Part shown: one piece after another, positions 45,077-52,181 of the stretch
Layout: the number at the start of each line of letters is the position of its first letter
How positions within the stretch are numbered: the stretch's first letter is position 1
DNA from: Pseudomonadota bacterium
GTDB taxonomy: Bacteria > Pseudomonadota > Gammaproteobacteria > Burkholderiales > Burkholderiaceae_C
DNA: 64,000 nucleotides
Direction of reading: 5' to 3'
Assembly (NCBI GenBank): GCA_963205125.1
Contig: CAUJJO010000015.1
Span: 1 to 64,000 of the forward strand
Program-made: the position numbers and the translations under genes
The notes under the pieces: generated by a model
What the model was told of the DNA's origin: nothing
Seen by the model: the letters and a program-made list of their open reading frames with translations, nothing else
Databases searched by the model: none

Positions 45077-46774
45077 ATGAGCGTTTCGACCACCTACCGT
45101 ACCTGCCCGCGCTCGGGCCTGCAGTTCGAGGCCCAGGCCGAGAAGCTGATCAAGGCCAACGCCTTCGTCGCCGTGCTCTGGCTGGCCTTCGGCGGCCTGC
45201 TGGCCATCGGCGTCGTGCTCACGCGCTGGCCCGCCGTGCGCTGGCTCGAGGCCGACACCTTCTACATGGTGCTCACGGCCCACGGCCTGGACATGCTGAT
45301 CTTCTGGATCATCTTCTTCGAGATCGCCGTCCTCTACTTCTGCTCGTCGACGCTGCTGCGCTGTCGCATCGCCACGCCGAAGATCGCCTGGCTGGCCTTC
45401 GTGCTGATGGTCGTCGGCTCGGTGATGAACAACGTCGCGGTGTTCCGCGGCGCCTCCAGCGTGATGATGACGAGCTACGTGCCGATGATGGCCGAGCCGA
45501 TGTTCTACCTGGGCATCATCCTCTTCGCCGTCGGCGCGCTGGTCGGCTGCTTCGTCTTCTTCGGCACCCTGGTCGTGGCCAAGCGCGAGAAGACCTACGA
45601 GGGCTCGGTTCCGCTCGTCACCTTCGGCGCGCTGACCGCGGCCATCATCGCCGTCTTCACGCTGCTCTCGGGCGCGATCATCATCGTCCCGGCCTGGCTG
45701 ATGTCGCTGGGCCTCATGAACGTCGACCCGCTGATCTACCGCACCGTGTGGTGGGCGCTGGGCCACTCCTCCCAGCAGATCAACGTCGCCACGCACGTCT
45801 CGGTCTGGTATCTGGTCGCGGCGATCGCCCTGGGCGCCAAGCCGATGAGCGAGCGCGTCAGCCGCATGGCCTTCCTGCTCTACATCCTGTTCCTGCAACT
45901 GGCCAGCGCGCACCACCTGCTCGCCGACCCGGGCGTGGGCACGGCGTGGAAGGTCGTCAACACCAGCTACTTCATGTACGCCGCGGTGCTGGCCTCGATG
46001 CTGCACGGCCTGACGGTGCCCGGCGCGATGGAAGTCGCGCAGCGCCAGAAGGGCTACACCAAGGGCCTGTTCGAGTGGCTGCGCAAGGCGCCCTGGGGCA
46101 ACCCGACCTTTGCCGGCGTGTTCATCTCGATCATCGGCTTCGGCTTCCTCGGCGGCATCACCGGCGTGATGATGGGCACCGAGCAGCTCAACCTGATCAT
46201 CCACAACACGATCTACGTCCCGGGGCACTTCCACGCCACGGTGGTGGTGGGCACGACGCTGACCTTCATGGCGCTGACCTACTACCTGATCCCGGTGCTC
46301 TTCAAGCGCGAGATGATCGCGCCCAAGCTCGCGCTGTGGCAGATCTACCTGTTCGGCTTCTCGATGTACTTCTTCTGCCTCGTGATGATGGGGGCGGGAA
46401 CGCTCGGCGTCTCGCGCCGCCACTGGGACATGGCCTTCCAGGGCGCTGCGCTGGCCTACGAGTGGCCGGGCGCCGCCTACCTGATGATGGGCCTCGTGGG
46501 CCTCGGCGGCCTGGCGGCGATCTTCGGCGGCATTGCCTTCGTCTACGTCACCGTGGGCTCGCTGCTGTGGGGCAGGAAGCTCGACGACGGCAAGGTGAGC
46601 GCCACGGCGACGCCGGTTCCGCGCGCCGCACCGACGGTGGCGGCCCAGACCTACGGCTCGATCGGCTTTGCGGCACCGGGGACTTTCGCGCTCGCCATGG
46701 TCTTCCTGATCGCCTTCGTGCTCTACTACTTCATCAACTGGAAGTACCTCTCGACGCTGTGGGGCATGAGCTGA
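45077..46774 (+). CDS. Heme-copper superfamily subunit I lacking the active-site Tyr (sNOR/NorY-like)
   Basis: 565 residues with about 12-14 TM helices. Heme and CuB ligands are in place: His69 (LTAHGLDML, low-spin heme), His230 (CuB), His279-His280 (SAHHLLADPG, CuB) and His384/His386 (YVPGHFHATVVVG). The helix-VI motif that reads HPEVY or HPIVY in oxidases is here HSSQQ (230-234), so the cross-linked Tyr needed for O2 splitting is Gln234. Loss of this Tyr is a mark described for NO reductases that arose from oxidases (sNOR, eNOR). With nirS nearby, a DNR box, a SenC-type chaperone and no norBC, I infer NO reduction to N2O. An unusual oxidase is the alternative. Confidence 0.85.
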   Translation: MSVSTTYRTCPRSGLQFEAQAEKLIKANAFVAVLWLAFGGLLAIGVVLTRWPAVRWLEADTFYMVLTAHGLDMLIFWIIFFEIAVLYFCSSTLLRCRIATPKIAWLAFVLMVVGSVMNNVAVFRGASSVMMTSYVPMMAEPMFYLGIILFAVGALVGCFVFFGTLVVAKREKTYEGSVPLVTFGALTAAIIAVFTLLSGAIIIVPAWLMSLGLMNVDPLIYRTVWWALGHSSQQINVATHVSVWYLVAAIALGAKPMSERVSRMAFLLYILFLQLASAHHLLADPGVGTAWKVVNTSYFMYAAVLASMLHGLTVPGAMEVAQRQKGYTKGLFEWLRKAPWGNPTFAGVFISIIGFGFLGGITGVMMGTEQLNLIIHNTIYVPGHFHATVVVGTTLTFMALTYYLIPVLFKREMIAPKLALWQIYLFGFSMYFFCLVMMGAGTLGVSRRHWDMAFQGAALAYEWPGAAYLMMGLVGLGGLAAIFGGIAFVYVTVGSLLWGRKLDDGKVSATATPVPRAAPTVAAQTYGSIGFAAPGTFALAMVFLIAFVLYYFINWKYLSTLWGMS

Positions 46775-46820
46775 CCGGCCTGCCCGCCCGCGCCACGAGA
46801 CGACCGACCCGGAGGAGGCG

Positions 46821-47753
46821 ATGACCCGACCCGACCCGCTTGCCCTGGCCGCATCGGCTGCCGGCACCGCCGACGCGGTGCCGCCGGTCGGGGCGCGCTG
46901 GCGGCTGGTGCTGGGCGTGTTCAAGCTGCGCATCGGCGTGCTGATCATGCTCACCGCGATCGCCGGGCTGGCGATCGTCCCGGGCGGCTCGGTCGGCGTG
47001 CCGCAGGCCATCGTGCTCGCGCTCTCGGTGCTGGTGGCCTCCGCCAGCGCCGGGGCCTTCAACCAGTTCGTCGAGGCCGAGAGCGACCGCCTGATGAAGC
47101 GCACCCGCGGGCGCGCCTTCGCCAGCGGCGCGCTGCCGCGCAGCGGCGGCTGGCTGGCGCTCATCGCCGGGCTGCTCGTGCTGGCGGTCGCCGCGGCGGC
47201 CTGGTGGGTCAACGTCGTCGCGGCGGTGTTCGTGCTGCTGGGCGCGCTGACCTACGCCATCGTCTACACGGTCGGCCTCAAGCGCCGCACGCCCTGGAAC
47301 ATCGTCATCGGCGGCCTTGCCGGCAGCTTCGCGGTGCTTGCCGGGGCCGCGGCGGTGGACCCGGCGATCGGCCCGCAGGGCCTGCTGCTGGCGCTCGTGC
47401 TCTTCCTCTGGACGCCGCCGCACTTCTGGAGCCTGGCGATCGCCAACGAGGATCAGTACGCCGCGGCCGGCGTGCCGATGCTGCCGGTGGTGGTGGGCCG
47501 TGCGCGCGCCGCCCGCATCGTGCACGCCAACGCGATCGGCCTCGTCGCGGTGTCGCTGGCGCCCCTGGCCGTCGGCGCCGGCTGGGCCTATGCGGCGGGC
47601 GCCGTGCTCGGCGGCGCGCATTTCCTGCGCAAGACGCGAACGCTTGCGCGCGATCCCCGGCGCGAGACGGCGATGTCGGCCTTCTTTGCGTCGATGGTGC
47701 AGCTCAGTGCCCTCATCGTCGGGGTGCTGGTCGATGCCTCGCTGCGCGGATGA
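46821..47753 (+). CDS. ctaB: Protoheme IX farnesyltransferase (heme O synthase) CtaB
   Basis: 310 residues with nine or so TM helices. The UbiA-type prenyltransferase motifs are AGAFNQFVEAESDRLMKRT (Asp-rich site, in the N-x3-E-x3-D form usual for CtaB), AIVYTVGLKRRTPWNIVIGG and FLWTPPHFWSLAIANEDQY. It attaches a farnesyl chain to protoheme at the inner membrane. GGAGGAGG precedes the ATG. It supplies heme O for the heme-copper enzyme(s) in this operon, and the heme A synthase genes next door can process it further. Confidence 0.95.
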   Translation: MTRPDPLALAASAAGTADAVPPVGARWRLVLGVFKLRIGVLIMLTAIAGLAIVPGGSVGVPQAIVLALSVLVASASAGAFNQFVEAESDRLMKRTRGRAFASGALPRSGGWLALIAGLLVLAVAAAAWWVNVVAAVFVLLGALTYAIVYTVGLKRRTPWNIVIGGLAGSFAVLAGAAAVDPAIGPQGLLLALVLFLWTPPHFWSLAIANEDQYAAAGVPMLPVVVGRARAARIVHANAIGLVAVSLAPLAVGAGWAYAAGAVLGGAHFLRKTRTLARDPRRETAMSAFFASMVQLSALIVGVLVDASLRG

Positions 47754-48657
47754 GCCGGGTCTGCGCCCGGCCGGCCTGAAGCGCCGCCTTGCCGCGGTGC
47801 TGCTGGCGCTCGTCGCCGGCAGCGTGATGGCCGAGGATTCCCCGGGCGCCGCGCCGCGCCAGCCCGGCGAGGTGCCTTCGCTGGACGAGCGCGAGGCGCT
47901 GCGGCTGTCGCAGGAGGCGATCGGGCGCATGGCCCCCGACATGGTCCTGCGCGACCGCAACGGCAAGCCGGTGCGCCTGTCCGACTACCGCGGCAAGCCG
48001 CTGCTGGTGAGCTTCATCTACACCGGCTGCTTCCAGGTCTGCCCGGCGCAGACGCGCGAGCTCTACGAGGCCGTGCGTGGGCTCGACCGCATGCTCGGGC
48101 AGAGCCAGTTCAACGTCGTCAGCATCGGCTTCAACCAGCCCTTCGATTCGCCGGAGGCGATGCGCTCCTTCGCCGCGCAGCACCGCATCGCGCACCGCAA
48201 CTGGAACTTCCTGAGCCCGACGCGCCAGCAGGTGCCTGAGCTCACCCGCGCCTTCGGCTTCAGCTATGTCGCCACGCCCGCGGGTTTCGACCACCTGCTG
48301 GGCGTCAGCGTCGTCGACGCCCAGGGCCGCATCCACAGCCAGGTGCTGGGCAACAAGCTGCGTGCCGACCAGCTCGGCGTGCCGCTGCGCGAGTTGCTGC
48401 TGCGCCACGCGCCGTCCTCGCCCAACGCGCTGCAGACGCTGGTCGATCGCGTGATCATCCTGTGCACCGTCTACGACGCCGAGACCGGCGAGTACCGCTA
48501 CGACCTCAAGCTGATCCTGGTGATCGTCGGCGGCCTGTTGTTCTTCCTCACGCTGGCGGTCTATTTCCTGCTCGATTGGCTGGGTCAGCGCCGGCAGCGC
48601 CAGGACGAGCGCGCGGCATGCAGCCTGCCCCCCGCGGTCTCCGGCAGTACGGCCTGA
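47734..48657 (+). CDS. Sco1/SenC/PrrC-type copper chaperone
   Basis: 307 residues starting inside the end of ctaB (20-base overlap). It has a signal/anchor (about 15-32), then a thioredoxin-like domain with the copper-binding CFQVC (Cys99 and Cys103) and His in AGFDHLLGVSV. A C-terminal TM helix (LILVIVGGLLFFLTLAVYFLL) is unusual for Sco and would anchor both ends. It should deliver Cu to the CuA site of subunit II. A SenC gene beside NorS and NorY homologues is the described order in ammonia-oxidising bacteria, which supports the sNOR assignment. Its 3' end overlaps the next gene by 40 bases. Confidence 0.9.
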   Translation: MPRCADEPGLRPAGLKRRLAAVLLALVAGSVMAEDSPGAAPRQPGEVPSLDEREALRLSQEAIGRMAPDMVLRDRNGKPVRLSDYRGKPLLVSFIYTGCFQVCPAQTRELYEAVRGLDRMLGQSQFNVVSIGFNQPFDSPEAMRSFAAQHRIAHRNWNFLSPTRQQVPELTRAFGFSYVATPAGFDHLLGVSVVDAQGRIHSQVLGNKLRADQLGVPLRELLLRHAPSSPNALQTLVDRVIILCTVYDAETGEYRYDLKLILVIVGGLLFFLTLAVYFLLDWLGQRRQRQDERAACSLPPAVSGSTA

Positions 48658-50183
48658 GCCTGTGGCAGGCCGTCGAGCGCGGGCTCGACGCGCGCGTCGG
48701 TGCAGCCGGCAACCCGCTGCGCCACCTGGGTTCGATCGGCCTGCTGGCCTTCGGCCTGCTGGCGGCCAGCGGCAGCATCCTGTTCGCGCTCTTCGACACC
48801 TCGGTCGAGGGCGCCTACCGCTCGATCGAGGGCCTGGCGCATGTGCCGCTGGGCCTCGGGCGCCTGCTGCGCGGCCTGCACCGCTACGCTGCCGACCTGC
48901 TGATGATCGTGCTGCTGCTGCACATCCTGCGCGAGTGGCTGCACGGGCACGCACGCGGCGTGCGGCGCTTTCACTGGCTCACCGGCGTGCCGCTGCTGGC
49001 CTTCGTCTTCGTCAGCGCGATCGGCGGCTTCTGGCTGATCTGGGACCAGCTTGCGCAGTACTCGGCGCTCTCGACCGCGGAGTGGCTGGACGCGCTGCCG
49101 CTGCTGGCCGCGCCGCTAGCGCGCAACTTCCTCTCGCCCGCGGCGGTCGGCGACCGGCTCTTCTCGCTCTTCGTCTTCGTGCACGTCGGCGTGCCCCTGC
49201 TGCTGCTGTTCGGGCTGTGGTTCCACATCCAGCGCCTGAGCCACGTCGCGATCCTGCCGCCGCGGCCGTTGGCGCTGGGCCTCGTGGCGACGCTGGCGCT
49301 GCTGGCGCTGGCGCAGCCGGTGACCAGCCACGCGCCGGCCGCACTCGACCGCGTGCCGCAGGCGCTGCAGCTGGACTGGCTGCTGCTGTGGCTGCACCCG
49401 CTGACCGACCTCACCTCCAAGACCTTCACCTGGGCACTGGTGCTGGGCGCGCTGCTGCTGCTGCTGGCGCTGCCCTTCCTGCCGCAGCCGGCGCGCCCGG
49501 CCACGGCGGTGGTCGACCCCGACAACTGCAACGGCTGCAAGCGCTGCTTCGTCGATTGCCCCTACGCCGCGGTGACGATGATCGCGCACCCCAACCAGCG
49601 GCCCGGGCGCCAGCTCGCCGTGGTCGACCCCGACCTCTGCGTCGGCTGCGGCATCTGTGCCGGCGCCTGCCCTTCGTCGACACCGTTTCGGCGGGGCGAG
49701 CAGCTGCGCACCGGAATCGACATGCCGCAGCTGCCCGTGCATGCGCTGCGCGAACGCCTGCGCGACGCGCTGGAAACACACCCCGCGGCGCGGCCGCTGG
49801 TCGTCTTCGGCTGCGACCACGGCGCCGACGTCGATTCGCTGCAGGGCGAGGACCTGTGCCGCTTCAGCCTGCTGTGCGCGGGCCAGCTGCCGCCGTCCTT
49901 CGTCGAGTACGCTCTGCGCGACGGGGCGGCGGGCGTGATCGTCGCGCCCTGCGCGCGCGACGGCTGCGAGTTCCGCCTGGGCGGCCGCTGGACCGCCGAA
50001 CGCCTGGCCGGCGCACGCGAGCCGCACCTGCGCGCGCACGTGCCCGCCGAGCGCGTCGAAGTCGTCTTTGCCGGCCCGGGCGAAGAAGCCCTGCTCGCCA
50101 GTACGGTGAAAACCCTAGGCGAACGCGTCAAGTCCATGACAATCGAGCCCGATGAAACCGTCCAACGAATCCACCGTGTCTAA
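48618..50183 (+). CDS. Cytochrome b - two [4Fe-4S] - FlpD/MvhD-like fusion protein
   Basis: 521 residues in three parts. (1) A b-type cytochrome (about 30-215) has His pairs 88/102 and 189/203, each 14 apart as in bc1/b6f cytochrome b, for two hemes across the membrane. (2) After a TM linker come two ferredoxin motifs at 304-314 (CNGCKRCFVDCP) and 341-351 (CVGCGICAGACP). (3) A domain at about 390-500 with Cys in VFGCDHGAD, LLCAGQLPPSFVEYAL and APCARDGCEF resembles FlpD/MvhD, which carries a [2Fe-2S] and links to hydrogenase/HdrA-type partners. It probably passes electrons between a cytoplasmic donor and membrane hemes. The donor is unknown. Confidence 0.85.
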   Translation: MQPAPRGLRQYGLSLWQAVERGLDARVGAAGNPLRHLGSIGLLAFGLLAASGSILFALFDTSVEGAYRSIEGLAHVPLGLGRLLRGLHRYAADLLMIVLLLHILREWLHGHARGVRRFHWLTGVPLLAFVFVSAIGGFWLIWDQLAQYSALSTAEWLDALPLLAAPLARNFLSPAAVGDRLFSLFVFVHVGVPLLLLFGLWFHIQRLSHVAILPPRPLALGLVATLALLALAQPVTSHAPAALDRVPQALQLDWLLLWLHPLTDLTSKTFTWALVLGALLLLLALPFLPQPARPATAVVDPDNCNGCKRCFVDCPYAAVTMIAHPNQRPGRQLAVVDPDLCVGCGICAGACPSSTPFRRGEQLRTGIDMPQLPVHALRERLRDALETHPAARPLVVFGCDHGADVDSLQGEDLCRFSLLCAGQLPPSFVEYALRDGAAGVIVAPCARDGCEFRLGGRWTAERLAGAREPHLRAHVPAERVEVVFAGPGEEALLASTVKTLGERVKSMTIEPDETVQRIHRV

Positions 50184-50703
50184 CAAGCGCCCCGCCGCGC
50201 CCAGCGGCGCCGGTCGCTGGGTCGGCCAGTTCGTGCTCTACGGCGTATTCGCGCTGGCCGTGGGCGTCTTCTCCCATTGGCCGCCCTACCACCCGATGGG
50301 CGCCGACCAGGCGCAGATCAAGGTCAGCATCAGCCGCGTCGGCAAGCCGGTCGGCGAGTGCCGCAAGCGCACGCCCGAGGAGCTGGCCAAGATGCCGCCC
50401 AACATGCGCGCGCCGATGGACTGCCCGCGCGAGCGCTCGCCGCTGTCGCTCGACGTCGAGCTCGACGGCCAGAGCGTGCTCAGCCGCGTCGTGGCGCCGA
50501 CCGGGCTGTCCAAGGACGGTGCCTCCTCGATCTACGAGCGGCTGGTCGTGCAGGCCGGCGAACACCGCCTGCGCGTCAAGCTCAACGACGACAAGCGCCC
50601 GGGCGCGCCGACGCACGAGCGCGAGGCCACCGTCAAGCTCGCGGCGGGGCAGGTGCTGGTGATCGACTTCGACGCCGAGAAAGGCGGCATCACGCTGCAA
50701 TGA
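50152..50703 (+). CDS. Membrane-anchored protein of unknown function in the respiratory operon
   Basis: 183 residues, starting 32 bases before the end of the upstream gene; a GTG at 50176 is an alternative start. One TM helix (about 25-43: FVLYGVFALAVGVFSHWPPY) leads into a periplasmic domain of about 140 residues. This is predicted to be all-beta (IKVSISRVGKPVGECR, LSLDVELDGQSVLSRVV, GEHRLRVKLND, QVLVIDFDAEKGGITL), with two Cys. It overlaps the next gene by 4 bases (ATGA). I do not recognise the family. Its tight packing suggests a subunit or assembly factor for the heme-copper-type protein that follows. Confidence 0.8.
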   Translation: MKPSNESTVSNKRPAAPSGAGRWVGQFVLYGVFALAVGVFSHWPPYHPMGADQAQIKVSISRVGKPVGECRKRTPEELAKMPPNMRAPMDCPRERSPLSLDVELDGQSVLSRVVAPTGLSKDGASSIYERLVVQAGEHRLRVKLNDDKRPGAPTHEREATVKLAAGQVLVIDFDAEKGGITLQ

Positions 50704-52181
50704 ACTCCGACTCGCTTCCGCTGCGCGATCCCGCGCGGGCCGCGCTGCGGGCGCTGCCTGCCGCCCCGGCGCCGGGGCACACCGCCTCCACGCCTGCGGC
50801 CTACCTGCTGCCGACGCTCGACGCGGCGCGGCGGCGACTGGCGCGCGCCTGGCTGATGCTGGCGCTGGCGGCGCTGATCGGCTCGGGCCTGTTCTCGGTG
50901 CTGCTGGTGCTGGCGCGCACGCCCGGCGTCAACGCCTTCCTGCCGGCCGGCGACTTCTTCCGCATCGCGCTCGTCGTGCACGTCGACCTCTCGGTGCTGG
51001 TCTGGTTCGTCGCCATCGCCGGCCTGCTGTGGAGCCTGAACCTGCGCGCCTTGTCCGAGCGCGGCGGCCTGCGCGTTGCGCATGCCTCGCTCGCGCTGTG
51101 CGGGCTGGGCGCCCTGGGCATGGCGCTTGCGGCCTTCGCCGATCCCGGCGAGGCGGTGATGGCCAACTACATCCCGATGCTCGACAGCGCCGGCTTTCGC
51201 GCCGCGCTGTGGACCTTCGCGGCGGGCGCGCTGCTGCTGGTGCTGCTGGCGCTCACGCGGGCCGAGAAGGTCGGCCCCGCGGTCGACGGCACCGGGGCGC
51301 TGCGCTTTGGCCTGCACGCCAGCGCGGTCGCGGCGGGCGTGGCGCTGGTGGCCTTCGCCTGGTCGCTGGCGGTCGTGCCGACCACGCTGCCGGCCAAGGC
51401 CTACTACGAGATCCTCTACTGGGGCGGCGGGCACGCGCTGCAGTTCACCTGGACGCTGCTGATGCTCGTGGCCTGGCTGGCGTTGGCGCACGCCTGCGGC
51501 GCGCGCGTGCCGCTGAGCGCGCGCGTCGTGCTGCTGCTGTTCGCGGTCGCGCTGGTGAGCGTCTTCGTGACGCCGCTGGCCTACCTCATGCACGACGTGA
51601 GCACGGTCGAGCACCGCGACCTGCACACCTGGGCGATGCGCGTGGGCGGGGGCCTGGCCATCGCGCCGATGGCGCTGGCCGTGCTGCTGGCGCTGCCCTC
51701 GCGGCGCCCGCTGGCGCCGACGCAGCAGCCGCTGCGCGCGGCCCTGCTGGCCTCGATGCTCCTCTTCGTGGCCGGCGGCCTGATCGGCATGACGATCCAG
51801 GGCAGCAACGTGAAGATCCCGGCGCACTACCACGGCTGCATCGTCGGCGTCACGCTGGCGCTGATGGGCGTGGTCTACCGGCTGCTGCCGGACCTGGGCT
51901 ACGGCGCGCCGCAGGGGCGGCTGGCCCGGATGCAGCCTTGGGTCTACGGCATCGGGCAGCTGCTGCACATCGTCGGCCTCGTCTGGTCCGGCGGCTACGG
52001 CGTGCAGCGCAAGGTGGCCGGCGCCGAGCAGGTGCTGCGCAGCCCCGGCGAGATCGCCGGCATGGGCCTGATGGGACTGGGGGGGCTGCTGGCGATCGTC
52101 GGCGGCCTGCTCTTCGCCGTCGTCGTGCTGCGCGCGATGCGCATGCCGCCGGAAACCGAAAACACGAGGGCGGCGCGATGA
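50700..52181 (+). CDS. Divergent heme-copper superfamily subunit I (gNOR-like), His-Asp at the CuB site
   Basis: 493 residues with 12 TM helices. Superfamily ligands can be placed: His94 (VVHVDLSVLVW), His245 (WGGGHALQF), His376/His378 (IPAHYHGCIVG). The helix-VII pair that is His-His in oxidases reads His298-Asp299 (LAYLMHDV), and the Tyr of helix VI is replaced by a Gln-Phe motif (HALQF). A His-to-Asp change at CuB has been described for the gNOR-type branch of the superfamily, thought to reduce NO. I infer NO or another small N-oxide as substrate. It has no CuA subunit or cytochrome c neighbour. Instead it is flanked by two cytochrome b fusion proteins that could feed it electrons. Confidence 0.75.
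   Translation: MNSDSLPLRDPARAALRALPAAPAPGHTASTPAAYLLPTLDAARRRLARAWLMLALAALIGSGLFSVLLVLARTPGVNAFLPAGDFFRIALVVHVDLSVLVWFVAIAGLLWSLNLRALSERGGLRVAHASLALCGLGALGMALAAFADPGEAVMANYIPMLDSAGFRAALWTFAAGALLLVLLALTRAEKVGPAVDGTGALRFGLHASAVAAGVALVAFAWSLAVVPTTLPAKAYYEILYWGGGHALQFTWTLLMLVAWLALAHACGARVPLSARVVLLLFAVALVSVFVTPLAYLMHDVSTVEHRDLHTWAMRVGGGLAIAPMALAVLLALPSRRPLAPTQQPLRAALLASMLLFVAGGLIGMTIQGSNVKIPAHYHGCIVGVTLALMGVVYRLLPDLGYGAPQGRLARMQPWVYGIGQLLHIVGLVWSGGYGVQRKVAGAEQVLRSPGEIAGMGLMGLGGLLAIVGGLLFAVVVLRAMRMPPETENTRAAR

Noticed and set aside
45077..46774. Simple annotation as a ba3-type cytochrome c oxidase subunit I
   Set aside because: The helix-VI Tyr required for O2 reduction is Gln, and the context is nitrite respiration. 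I therefore list it as a likely NO reductase and keep the oxidase reading as the alternative.
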